DNA of 64,000 nucleotides. Source: Caprimulgus europaeus (taxonomy: Eukaryota; Chordata; Aves; Caprimulgiformes; Caprimulgidae). Below the pieces are notes generated by a model. The model was not told the DNA's origin, did no database searches, and saw only the letters and a list, made by a program, of their open reading frames with translations. Below, piece after piece: positions 13,185-25,395 of this stretch; the first letter of the stretch is position 1, and each line of letters begins with the position of its first letter. Made by a program: the position numbers and the translations under genes. Location of the stretch: NCBI GenBank assembly GCA_907165065.1, contig OU015523.1:115346246-115410245 (forward strand), read 5' to 3'.

Positions 13185-16100
13185 TGTCTTTATTTATTTA
13201 TACAAAAGCACCTGCCTTATTAATACTGAGTTGAAGCAATTGCTAATGCAAATAACTGAAACTCTAACTACATTAAATATGCAAATACAAACCCCTAAGC
13301 ATTTCCCTAAATCAATATAAATAAGATCCTAGTTCTTGAGCTGCAGAAGTATGAGGTATCCTACAGCAATGTAGTGTGCACCAAGAAGAGATTGGTTTTC
13401 CATCCCATCCACCTTCATGATAAACCTTTCATATGATATCAAACCTTCTATTTAAGCCAACCTCACAAGTAAAAGGGAAACTAATATTTATATTTCAGAA
13501 ATGGATATAAGACTAAGCACTTAAGAAAACAAGTTAAATGGACTGAAAAATAGGAAATGATGGACAGAAAACAATTGAAGTTGTTGAACACATTGAATAT
13601 AGTGGTCATATACATTCAGATATTCAACCCATTAATCTTTAAACTCCTCATTTCTGAAATGAACTCTTCCATGCTCAAATACACACCATGGTCTGGGGAA
13701 ACCACCACAGCCCCCAAAGCTAGCTGTTCAGGGTAATTTTATGTATAACACTCTTCTTCCAGAAGCGTTACTATTTTCCGAGATGTTTAGTGCACACAAG
13801 CAGCAGGGAAAATGAGCCTGTGCTGAGCTCCGTGCTGCCATTGCTAGATTGCAGCTAGCACCCAACGTATCATTTAAAGCAAGCTGAGCTGTTTCTACAC
13901 TGCAGGGTATTTTTGGGGCTGCTGCAGTTGTACCTATGAGGTCATCCAGCAAAGAAACAAATCCATCAGGCATGTGCTCATCCCAGAACTGTGTAACAGT
14001 CTATCCAGCCATTGTCCATTCAAAACCATTTCATCCTTTCTAGGGACACAAAAGGCATAAAAGCACATTTTTCAGGATTCAGTGCCCACACGAGATCTTA
14101 TCAAGAAGCTCGGCACAAAGAGATGCTGTGCATTTCCACTTCCCCTGACACCAAAAATGTCTATGATGATGACAGAGCATGGGCAGCAAAAATGTAACAA
14201 AAGAAGCCCCTCAAACATGCTGAAAACAGAACTTTTTCTCTATGTTAACAAATTATATATGCCACCATCTCTAAGGACTATAGCAAACTTCCTAATCTAT
14301 AGCAGACTGCAGTTGCCCATAAAAATATATTCAAACCAACAGCAAGGAACTGAACAGGTTTTAATCAGAGAGGGATAATTCTCATTTAAAATCAACCATC
14401 TGAAGACTAGTTTTGGGGAAGGCTCCTATCCTCATCAATGGAAAGCAACCAGCACCTTAGCAAGACAACATGCCCCATCCCCAAAGAGGTGCCTCAAAAG
14501 ATGGGACAAACCACTGCTGAGTACCAATCTCCTCTCTCCAGAAGCTACAGAGGGGAGACAGTGTGCCTGGCTCACACTACACTCATGATGTTCAGCAAGA
14601 TGAAGCCTAGCCTGGTGGATGATCAACTTGCTCCATCCAGCAGCACCACAGGACAGCAGCGCTCTCCATACAGACTGTATTGACTCAGGCTAGAAAAATT
14701 AAGCCCTGGGTCACTGTGGGGCAGCTACATGTTTTCCAAAAAATTGACATAATTAAAAGCAAGAATGTGAGGTAAGCAAAGGTGGGAAATTACAGTGTGT
14801 TTCTGACTGCTCTTGATTACTTTGCTAGACTGAGATTAAAGGGCAGGTCACTTCCCCACCAGCTCTCAGAAAGAGGGATATGTATTTACCAAAGCAGTTA
14901 CACAGAGCAAGATACAGCTGGGAATGTAACGCACTACCAGTCACCACCTTGGTTTACCCTCTGAAAGCCTGAAAAGTTACCTTACACCTAGAAACTGCAA
15001 CACACACATTTGCCAGCCCTGCGCTCCCTTGTCCTGCATCCTCCTTCACCGTCCACTGAGCTCACTTGCACAGACTTGTACTCTCCTCAAACTGGAAACT
15101 CCTCCGGCCGGGCAGCATATCCCTCTCCTCGGAGCGTGGTCTGACTAACACAACCAGTAACAGCACCCAGTCACAAACTGAAGTGCAACCCAAAGGACAT
15201 CTCCACACTGGAGCTACAGGGACACATGAGACTGCACCACAGGCAGCAGGCTCTCTTGATCAAGAGCCAAGCAGAGATGCTGCTGTCAGGGCCCTGCAGA
15301 GGGACAGGGTGTTTTGGTCAGGGCTACAGGCCATGCTTCAGACCTGGCCCCCTTCTCTCTGCTTTGGCATGTGGTTAGTAGGGTGCTTGCAGCAGCCTTA
15401 AACACCCTGAAATGCATCCTTGCTGTTCTCCTCTAATGCAACAGCATTATTGTTATAATTTATAAATGAAAGCGATCAGGCAGCAGTTCAATATTATAGA
15501 TTTTTTTTTTTTTCTTAATTTCACAGAACTGAGATTTTACATATTCTATTTCAGCTAAAGTTCTGACTCATTCCCTGTCCCGGGCATTTGTACTGCAGCA
15601 GATGAGAAATCAAACACTGCAGCACCTAAGCACCTTGAGGCTAGAGTCTGAACTTGAACCTGGCTGCTTTCTTCTCCTAATTATTTCTAAAGCAGCTTAA
15701 CAAGTGGGAACTTTTTAATGTATTTAATTTTTTGGCATCTTCCCCAATTCTACCTCCCTTCAAAAATATGATCCTTTACAAAACCTTTAGGGATCCCATC
15801 TTTTGATTTATTGGAATAATACTGTAGTGCAAAAGTACAGTGTCAGACTTTGAGGATATGAAAAATGATACAACTTCTGTTCTACCGACTCTCTCGTTCC
15901 TGTAATAAACTACTACTGCACTACCCCAAAAATAATAAGACAGTTTTTCTCCCACTATAGGAACTGTTTTGTACCCATCCACAAAAACTGAAGTAGATAC
16001 CTCTTTTTACTATTGTTCTTTGGCACCTTTCACACTGGCAGAAAACCTGATGAATTCTAAAGCATTTCTCAGGTTTCATCAACTCAAGCTACCATTAGCA

Positions 16101-17108
16101 CAATTTTGATCATCACATAAACTATCTATCTATTTATTTTTGCTAGACTGGGTCCAGTTATTACACTCAGTCAATCTCTAAGGCAGCAAAGTTGCTACCC
16201 TTCGGACTCAGCAAAGAGGTAAAGTAAGTGAGCAAGAACCACTATGAATGGTGGGGAAGACAAGTTTTGTACAACCTGACAGTACTGGGTTTACTTAGTG
16301 AGAATGTTTAACCAAGAAACAGTTTATTAACTCATAGCTATTTTCAGAGATACAGAAATTCAGTTTTTAGTAATGACTTCGTTGCAATCTGCAGTTCTCT
16401 ATCATTTCAGAATAGGCAGCATCAGATTCTACATAACCTATCCGACAAAAGTACTCCAGACTGTGGCATCCAGTTCCTGAAATTCTACTTTGATGGCTGA
16501 CAGAAAGCTGTGATAAAGTCTCCATCTTTTTCCCTCCCTAGTTTTGATACAAGCTAAAGATTTCTGATGTTGTGGTTCAAAATGAAGCTATCCTGTTCCA
16601 CGTTTAGAAAACAGGAGCCTCTGTTCAGATTCCAAATCTGCAACATCTTCTCTTGCTTTCCCTGCCACACACACTCAACTTACAGGCTGCTTGTCCGTGT
16701 CCATGCAAGAGGTCCTTGTGTGTCCATACGTACCTTTGCAGCTGGAATGGCTTTGGCTGGGAATAAGAGTTCAGTCCCACTGAAAACACAACCACTCCCT
16801 TTCTCTCAGAAAAAGAAAGTCAGGAATTGGCCCAGCTCAGAGCATGGTACAACAGAACAAGAGACTTCAAGCGCACATGATGGGTTGAATCTACATCATA
16901 AGACTTACAGGCATGAGAAAATTAAGCAAACCAAAAAAGGTCAACCTTCAAGTTCTTAGTACAGCAGTACTTATAATTTCAATGAAATGTACAACATGTA
17001 GGATGTATTAACTTCCTTTTTCTCTCTAAAAACAATCTGCCAGTCTGATAAAAACAGCAGTATTTGTATTCAGCTCTACCTCTTAGGATGTAAAAGGCTG
17101 CAAAATGG

Positions 17109-17153
17109 AAAAAAAAAACCAAACAAACAAAAACAACAACAACAACAAAAAAA
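17109..17153. repeat. A-rich (AAAC)/(AAC) repeat
   Basis: An A run, then AAAC units, then five CAA/AAC units and another A run. Similar A/C-only tracts recur at 25369-25395, 39425-39453 and 44012-44041. CR1 has no poly-A tail and no retrogene body is seen next to it, so it is a simple repeat. Confidence 0.85.
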
Positions 17154-17300
17154 CCCAACACAGACTGCCCCTCTCTTTGCAAAATCCCAGAGAGCTCCCT
17201 CCAGGACATGGAGACAGCAATTTGTGCAGCCCATGGCCCCTAACAGAGGGTCCCTGACCCATGGCTCACAGAGGAAACCCTCTGATGCTCTTCCTGGACA

Positions 17301-17843
17301 CAGAATCACAGAATCACAGAATATTAGGGATTGGAAGGGACCTCGAAAGATCATCTAGTCCAATCCCCCTGCCGGAGCAGGAACAGCTAGATGAGTTCAC
17401 ACAGGAAGGCGTCCAGGCGGGTCTTGAATGTCTCCAGAGAAGGAGACTCCACAACCCCCCTTGGCAGCCTGTTCCAGTGCTCTGTTACCCTTACTGTAAA
17501 GAAGTTCTTTCTCAAATTTAAGCGGAACCTCCTGTGTTCCAGCTTACACCCATTACCCCTTGTCCTATCATCGGTCGTTACTGTGAAGAGCCTGGCCCCA
17601 TCCTCCTCACACTCACCCTTCAAATATTTATAAACATTAATCAGGTCCCCCCTCAGCCTCCTCTTCTCCAAGCTAAAGAGCCCCAGCTCCCTCAGCCTTT
17701 CCTCATAAGGGAGATGTTCCACTCCCTTAATCATTTTGGTGGCTCTTCGCTGGACTCTCTCAAGCAGCTCCCTGTCCTTCCTGAACTGTGGGGCCCAGAA
17801 CTGGACACAATATTCCAGATGTGGCCTCACCAGGGCAGAGTAA
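17301..17843 (-). mobile_element. CR1 LINE fragment, 3' end, 5'-truncated
   Basis: Antisense CR1. The low-coordinate end is the element's 3' end, with the terminal octamer-like repeat cagaatcacagaatcacaga and the typical 3' UTR words ttggaagggacctc and gatcatctagtccaatccc. Going up in coordinate it runs into the last part of ORF2 and stops abruptly near 17843 after ctcaccagggcagag, where CR1 similarity ends. Of the four CR1 copies in the window this is the longest and best preserved. Confidence 0.96.
17387..17843 (-). pseudogene. C-terminal part of CR1 ORF2 (reverse transcriptase), truncated
   Basis: The frame on the minus strand reads through about 150 codons without a stop or frameshift and ends at a natural stop at 17387-17389. 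Recognisable CR1 ORF2 words are [74 protein letters not shown] and [16 protein letters not shown]. This is the tail beyond the RT catalytic core; the endonuclease and the catalytic RT motifs are missing because of 5' truncation, so the copy is inactive. The intact frame suggests a fairly young insertion compared with the broken copy near 57.5 kb. Confidence 0.93.
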
Positions 17844-20800
17844 GAAGCAGACACAAGAACACAAGAAGCAGCAAAGCAATGCCTGGGTCAGGACTGAAGA
17901 AGCACCATGCCACTTGCCAGGTGCAGCTTGTTCGCTGCTACTGCTGCTCAAATGTTAGGGCAGGTTGGGGTACAGAGCTTTGCTGCCCTCCAGAAATGTG
18001 ATGCTTTTACATTGCTGGCACCAAAATTTCACAGAGAAACCAAGTGGAAGGCAGTGATAGCTCAAAAATTAAAGATCTAATGGTCTAAATTTAAGATCTA
18101 ATCCCACAGGCTCTATCACACAAAATTAATACTAGGTTTGACAAATCACACATAAAATGCAGGAGCTCCTGGTGGGAACAGAAAGCACTGAGTTCAGAGC
18201 AGAGATCTTGGGCGACCCTCATCCAGGGGTTTTATGCTCTTTCTTTTTGTTGGGTGACTTCAGCCTGGAGGCTCACATCACTTTTGTGGGGAAAGGTCAT
18301 TGCCAAGTGGTAGCTAAGCAACAGCTGAAGAGTTGTGGCGATCAGAAAAAGCCCCAATGTTTTGTTTTGTTTAAGTTAACTTTTTTAAGAAGTGATGGAC
18401 AGTCTTCAGAACAGCCACTGACATCCCCCACAGGAAGTCAATAAAGGCAATTTCCTTTTATTTCTTAAATAGTTTGCATATTTGAGACAAATGAAGCTAG
18501 GAACTAATCTGGAAAAACACTGAATAAGCATAGAAGAGCTAATCGAATTTCTCCCTGATCATGTTTTATATTATATAAAAAATTCCAGCTTCTACAAGAC
18601 AACACTGGGAGGCCAGTGCACAGAGGAGAGCCTGCTCTGTGCTCCCTTCTGTGACACTTCGGAGCCCCCATCTGCTCCAGCCAGGACAAGGAAGAACGCA
18701 GTCTGTTCACGGCCCGCACTGCACAGGTGGAGAGCTCAGGGGCACCAGCCCCAAACCCTTCCATGCCAAGGAGCATAGGCCAGCATGACTGGAGATCCTC
18801 CACCCTGCTCAGCTCCAACCACTGATGCCAGAATGCCGGTATCAGTTACAGCTGCACATGCAATGTTTTGCCAAATATTCCTCTGATTATCTGGATAACA
18901 ATTGCATTAACTCAATCTTTGAGAGACTTTGGGCACGCTGAAGCCTCAAGCTGTACAATGACTTAGGGTAACTCTGCCATACAGTTTCTTAACCATTTTC
19001 ATCCTTTATTTCCCCTTTCAATGAACACCCCAAACTATGTTACCAGGTTGGGTTCCCACTTTGTTTCCTTTCCTCCCAACTGTTAAATTTCTGACTACCA
19101 CAGCTTTAAAAGGAGGAGCAGGTGATGTCCACACACCATGCAACATCCCTGCTGAAATGCAGGTGCTGCTATGCTGTCAGTGCTTCTAGGGCTGGAAGGA
19201 CCTACACTGGTGTCCTAAAGCACTTTCTGCAATTCAAACAGCTAGATACTGAGCACATGCTCCAGTAGTCAAAAGTGTAAATGCTCTTGTGCTTCATCTG
19301 TGCTTTGACTCCTCCACCTGAAGCATTTGCTCTTTGGCACATGGGTAGTCTGAAGAGTCGACACAATGTCTGGTGCCCAGTCATACCAAAAACCTCTGAG
19401 CCCTACTGAAATATTAATAATGACAGCAGGGAAGTCAACAAAACCCTCCAGCATCTCTTCCCAGTCAAGTCCCATGCCAGAAACAGGGACATGAAAGAAA
19501 GGAGTGAGAAACACATCCTGGCTGGTTGGATCCTTGGCTCCTTCAGCTCTCAACGTGGCCTTACAGCCATACAAAGGACAGCATAGCGGTCTGTGACCTA
19601 CTTTCCCCCCCTTTGCACAGGGTACTGTGCCATTGTGAAACTGCCACTGAATTTCTGCTTCATGATAACGACAAGAGGGACTGCAAGTGGCCACACACTG
19701 CACGACAGCAGCCACTTGCCCTGGCACCCATGCCTTCTGCTGGGGAATCTCTGCTGCGCTGGGCTCGAGCTGCTGCAGGCACAGAGGTGAAGCCCTCTTG
19801 GGCAGGAGGCTCACACAGCAATCCCTCCGTGTCCCCCCCAGAATTGCTACATCCCCTTCTTTCCCCTCAAGATCTGTCTGGACAACTAAGCCTAAGTGAC
19901 TGCACTGAAGTTTATTGCACATCCTCTCTGCCTCTGAAGACCTTTACAGTGCTGAGACCACTGCCACCTCCCTGCTGCCTGGCATGGAAATGGCCACAAC
20001 CAAGCAAAGTATCATGATCCAGCTGCAGCCATTGGTATGTGTTGTTTACAGTGGTCCCACAGAAGGCAGCCCTACAGCCAAACTAGAAATAAACAACTAT
20101 TTGAGCAATTTACTTAAGTAGGAAGCACTGGTGCTTAGCAGAGCTCTGAAATGACCTAATGGGTGCCTAAGTGTGGATTTGGGAACTTAACTTCAAGCAC
20201 GTGAGTTTGACCAGGTTGGCTGAGGGCCCACATAAGGATCTCAAAAATCAGCTGTGCAGCATCTGCACCACAGAAGGGCTCACACTGGACAGCCAAACCT
20301 CCTCCAGGCACCATGAAGCTAGTCCTGCACCAGAGCTCCCCTACTAGCTATGCTCACATCACCTCCAAGCAGGACATCTTCCAGCAGTTATTGAGTGGTA
20401 CTATCCCAGTGACACATCCTCCAGACCAGAGCGAGTCCACAGGCTGAAGAGGATGAGCTCAGCTCGTTTACACAGACCTTGTCAGCAGCTTCTACATAGC
20501 AAAAATGTTTCTCCTTTGTCTGGGCAGGTCTGAACTCGGGCTCACAGAGATGTGGCCATTTCGGATCCCAGCTCTCATTCATCTCTGGGAAGGATGAACT
20601 GGCCAGGCAGCCTTTCCTGAGGGCTGATGACAGCATTTCCCTGCATTCCCATTTCCCAATTATCCTTGTAGCCCTAGGGAAACCTTCGAGTCTATACTGG
20701 TTAAAAACATCCTATTAGGTAACTTTAATTGTGATCTTCAAATGGGGGTCTATTATGTTAACTCCACAGCAAGCCTCATCCAGTGTCTCCATGTAATATA

Positions 20801-21401
20801 ATGTTAAATGAAAGGGAATAAGGAAGGAAGTCCTCCCAGTCTTACAAGAACAGATTGATCCCCACCTGTTTTTCTTTTTCCTCCTGTGACTACTGAATAA
20901 GAAACAGCCACAACTCCCACCAAACATTGCCATTCACTACCCTGGTCTAAATACACTGAAAGCTATTTTGATAGCTCGATACCTACTGAGGTTACCAGAG
21001 TCCCCTGGAGCACTCCTCCTTTTTCTGCAAAGGGGATCATGGTGTAATACCATCTTGGCGTTGCACAATCCCTTTCTTAAAAAAACCACTATGCTATTAA
21101 CATAATTATCTGATTATTCTTTGAGTCTCACTTACCATTAAATAATCACCTGGATACAGAATGCTTTTTTGCCAAAGAGAGTGCACCTCAAGTGTTTATC
21201 CAGCACACTCATGTAAGGGATACCACTAGCAGTCCAACTGGTGCTCAAGAAGGAAAGCAAACACTACTGCTGAGCACGCTGGGGCCAAGCAAATATTGAA
21301 AAATACATCGAAGCAAAAACCACAACATTCATCCCTTTACACTTGCCACCTCTTCAGGATGAGACAATTCCCATTTTCTAACTACAAAAGAACTTTAAAG
21401 G
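17844..21401. other. Noncoding stretch with one unusually long unassigned ORF
   Basis: Intron-like or intergenic DNA. The minus strand is open from 19922 to 19269 (217 codons, Cys/Trp-containing), while a 163-codon frame is open on the opposite strand at 19526-20017. I recognise no domain, signal peptide or splice context for either. Locally higher GC makes long chance frames likelier, so neither is called as a gene. Confidence 0.5.
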
Positions 21402-21483
21402 AATATACTGAAAACGCACACACAAGAGTGATCCACTGAAGTGTACTTCAGTGAATCACTCGTGTGTGCGTTTTCAATATATT
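21402..21483. repeat. 82-bp near-perfect palindromic hairpin
   Basis: Bases 21402-21442 pair with 21445-21483 with a 2-base centre (gt). By hand count 37 of 39 positions pair, with two mismatches and a 2-nt bulge (aa at 21424-21425). The arms contain tgaaaacgcacacac and its complement gtgtgtgcgttttca. The tiny loop is unlike ordinary pre-miRNAs and fits a foldback inverted duplication. A palindrome-forming mobile element remnant is a less likely alternative. Confidence 0.9.
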
Positions 21484-24400
21484 TGCCCCACAGAATTTAA
21501 GGTCAAGCACACACTGCTTGACTCATCAATTCAGGCCATGAATGAGTTCAGGCCAAATGGCTCCTGGATCAAGCCCACCATTTCTAACTGAGCTACAGCA
21601 CCTCTGCTGTAGCAGCAGAAGCACCCAGTTGTGAAAGCAGGTGACAGCCATGCATCACATTTCTGGCTGAGGTTTTCCCAATGGTTAATTGCCCACACTG
21701 TGAGAAGAAAAATTCAGGTGTGCCTTATTTCCTTCAGTTCTGCTTTCCAGATAGACTCCACCTGATAGACTGAAGTACCACCTAGTCTCAGTAATGTTCT
21801 TCCTATGCAGGTACAAACAGACCATGAACAAATACCTTTTTCATTATCACTTTTACTTCCCTTCCATCTGAGAGTGGGCTGTAGGGGTTGTGGGTTTTTT
21901 CAGTTTCTCTGAAAGACAACGCCTACTTTCTGGCTGGCAAAATTACAGGGTTTGGTTATCAGGTGAAATTCCTTAAGCTCCCAATTTTTGTTCACTTTGC
22001 CTCCTCCAAAACTTCTGTTTGAAAATCACTTTCTCTTAAATGGTGTAAGTGACATGAGATGCCAAGACCCCCCTCTCATTTTCCGTTCAACAAAGATGAG
22101 TGGAAGATGTGTGGTGATCAGAAGGATATGGGGCAATGTGCAAACAAATGAACAATGCCTGCTACTCAACTTTAACAAAATTCTGGGTTTGTGTGTTCAT
22201 CAGAGAAGTGAAACCTCTGATACCTCCATTGAAAGATTTGCCTGAATCAGTGCTCAGGATAAGGCCCTGCTGCAATGTTTTAAAACTTACTGTGAAGCTG
22301 CTGAAAAAAAACCCTAAAAAGCCACCAAAACACAAGACAGCTAAGAAGCAGGCACATTCATTCTGCAAACTTAATTAAGAAAGGATAGTTCAAGATAATT
22401 ATTGCCAGTAATACACTACCAGTGTACCAGCACTTTCTGCTGTTTGCCGCTTCTGGGTGAGGCTACAACATAACTCAAATGGCTCTTGTAACCTTAAACC
22501 AATCCCGCTTTCCACTTTTAACAGGCTCTTAATAAGGCAGTCAATATTTCAGACAGGAAAGCTCATCTTGTTTCTCCTTTCACTTCAACCAAGTGTCAAG
22601 GAACAAAATGAAGTGGGAGTTAAGTATCCTGCCACCAGGACAGGCATCACAGAGCATCCAGAGCACTCAGACGCCTCTCCCCACACCCTGAGAATACGAC
22701 ACCATCAATAACCAACACTATATTCAGGTAATGTAATTAATTTAGCTACACACATAGGCTAGTAACAGTATCTTCGGAACAGAGTTCCCCCCTGTCACTC
22801 ATATAGGGGAAGAAAAAAAAAAAGACAATTAATTATATTACTGCATTTACAAAGTAATATGCAACAGAATTGAAGAAGTTTTAGTGATATTCAAGCAACA
22901 ATCACCATTTTCAGCACTTCAAGCAAAACATACAAACAAACAAAATCACATTCTCTATCTTGTCTCTGGCTTCTGCTGTTGAGTTCCAGCAAAATCCCTT
23001 CAGGCATATTAGAATGTTGCAAGGGCATAATTACTTCAACAACCACGAAGGATATTATCTTTCACAACAGGAATGGGAAAGAAGAGTCCTATACTTCTCT
23101 AAGGACCAGATCTGCTCGGGGTAACACTTATCAGCCCCTGACTTGAGCTTTCATTGTGTGAATGTATAATGGTCATTAACACTGAACATATGAGATGCAA
23201 TGAAAACCTTCATATGCCAGCAACACTGGGACACTGGTGAACACAAAAGGATCACCAAGGTATGCTACTATGCATACATCTCTTATACTCCTTGCAGAAA
23301 TCTCCCAAGGTTGGCAGATGCTCCCTGTAAAAGATGACTTCCTACCCTTCTCCAAAACAGTGCATGGCTCAAAGAGAGTATTGCAGAGTCAGTGCTTCAC
23401 TCTGTCTAGTTAGCACTGCACTGATTTACAGACTCAGTCTGGAAGCTGTTCCCTGATTTCTTCTCTCCTTTCCATGTACATCAACAGCTAAGGTGGACAC
23501 TGATGCTACGCTCATGGTGTTTTCCTGCAGCCCGAGGAACTTGCCGGGCATCTCTTGCATCTAGCCAAAAATCCATCCTCCTAGGCACAAGAAATTAAAA
23601 AATACAAACCAAAGCCAGCCTACCACGCCTCTTTCTGTAGGGTGATTTATGAACTCATAAAACTTGAGAACTGAATCAATAGGTAATGAAGTAAAACAAT
23701 GATGGTAGGCCACTCAGCTGATGGCCATTCCTGACACGTCTGTGCTGAAAAGATTCAGTTCACTTACTCAGACAAACTCCCACCTTCTGACCAATGTTGA
23801 CTGATGTGCAATGCAAACATGCAGTCTGGTGCCCAAGCTTTAAACTCTTTATTTTAATCACATCCTCGAGTTTGTTTGTTTGTTTTAATTTAATTCCTGA
23901 ATCATAATCTCTCTGTGCATTAGTAAATTCCATCTTGATTTACCGAGACTCAGGCTTCAACCAGCATATTTAATATCTATGCCTATTTGTTACCATTACT
24001 AGCATTGAAATCCTTGCAGCCCCACACACTTATTGTCAGATTAGTTTAGTCAACATGGTGGATATAATGAGGCACAATGGACTTCAGGGTCATCTTAACA
24101 TTAGAGAGAGCCTCTGCTCCGCATAATTACTGCAGCACACAAGCATATCTGCAATAGCGCTTGAATGAAGGAAGATCTAAAGGCTGGAACTCAACATATC
24201 CCTAGCTTCCATTTATGCTATCAACACAATCATCTGGTCATCTCTCTTTTTCTTTGACAGCTGTAATATCTGCAATTAAAATCTGAATCAGTGGGGGCTA
24301 TTTTAAGAACAAAGAAGGTATTTCAGCTCGGTGGAGCGCTGCGAGATTGGGTAGGATATGCTACAATTGGCATTCCAGCTCATTAAAACAGCTTTGCCGA

Positions 24401-25092
24401 GGACTAGTCGTTCTGAAAGCCTTCTGCAACTGTATATACACAACACAGGAACCACTCGGCACCAGTGTTTGCTGAAACCCAGCCAGCTTCTTGCTGCCCT
24501 TGCACATGAAGGAACTTGTCACAACAGCCCTTTCAGGTCAGATGAACAACTGGAGCCAAGAACTGAAGGGAGGCAGCGTGATTCCTCGTTGGGGACTGGG
24601 AATGGTAATACTCTGCCCTCTTGCATGAGGCATCACAGGAATATAGTCCTATCATTTGAGGTGCTCTTGCTTCTGCCCCTTCTCTATGGCAGGGACAGTT
24701 ACTGCCTTCCTCCTCCAAAGCCCTACACAGCACACTGAATCCCCACTGATAAGCAAATTCCCTATTAGAATAAAAAAAACAGAGGTGATAAGACAACAGA
24801 GTTGAAAGATACTTAAGAACCATAATTCAGCTGGACTCAGAGCTTAAAATTCAGGATTTCGGACCCTAAAAGCACATCTGCACTGCAGAGGGAACCCCAA
24901 ACAGATCCCCAGATGGGGATGTGGCATAGGGCAGATGTGCCCGTCTCTCCTCTGAGCACATCTGGGAGTTGTGGTGAAGAGGGATTCAGCGTAGGGAATG
25001 CTGCTCACCTTGGTTTGGATATCGACACACGGTCACTGCTTTCACACACCAAAGCACGCTGCAAAATCAGCTGTTTCTGAGGGCATGACCAT

Positions 25093-25154
25093 GTATGTCA
25101 GGACTCAAATATGCACATTAGTTGTATGTCAGGACTCAAATATGCACATTAGTT
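25093..25154. repeat. Exact 31-bp tandem duplication
   Basis: The 31-base unit starting gtatgtcaggactcaaatat occurs twice head to tail (25093-25123 and 25124-25154) with no differences. Perfect identity points to a very recent duplication or an assembly/haplotype artefact. Confidence 0.95.
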
Positions 25155-25217
25155 GTCCAACAAAATTGGTTTAAAATACTACAGTATCTTTTGTCTGTAA
25201 AACTATTTACCAAATGC

Positions 25218-25236
25218 AAAAAAAAAAAAAAAAAAA
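25218..25236. repeat. Poly-A run (19 A)
   Basis: Homopolymer of 19 A with no retroposon body recognised alongside. Confidence 0.85.
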
Positions 25237-25368
25237 TTAGATCTCAGGAAAGAACTATACTCTTGCTTGGAAATGTTTTTAAAACAGCATTTGGAAGAAC
25301 ACACATCCCCATTCAAGAAGGGTGAAAACAGAACCTGTGAGTTGCAGGAGTTTGGTGCTGCTCAGGAG

Positions 25369-25395
25369 AAAAAAAAACCAAAAAACAAAAAAAAA
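25369..25395. repeat. A-rich low-complexity tract
   Basis: A runs broken only by single or paired C, of the same character as the tract at 17109-17153. Confidence 0.8.

Larger units (their letters stand above)
7490..17300. other. Noncoding stretch, no gene recognised
   Basis: About 9.8 kb of intron-like or intergenic DNA. Local landmarks are a tandem duplication (8044-8110), a G-rich run (8797-8817), an AT/AC microsatellite (11946-11967), a TTTTA microsatellite (12326-12349) and an A-rich AAC tract (17109-17153). A strong donor-like site occurs at 11611-11619 (cccaggtaagag), but no coding-looking exon precedes it. The region around 7560-8120 is more GC-rich than its surroundings, without a recognisable gene. 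Confidence 0.6.

Noticed and set aside
17109-17153. A-rich tract considered as a retroposon poly-A tail
   Set aside because: CR1 has no poly-A tail, and no retrogene or SINE body lies beside it; several similar A/C tracts occur in the window.
25014-25063. 50-bp minus-strand interval between an acceptor-like and a strong donor-like site
   Set aside because: Very short, isolated, and open length is no more than expected by chance.
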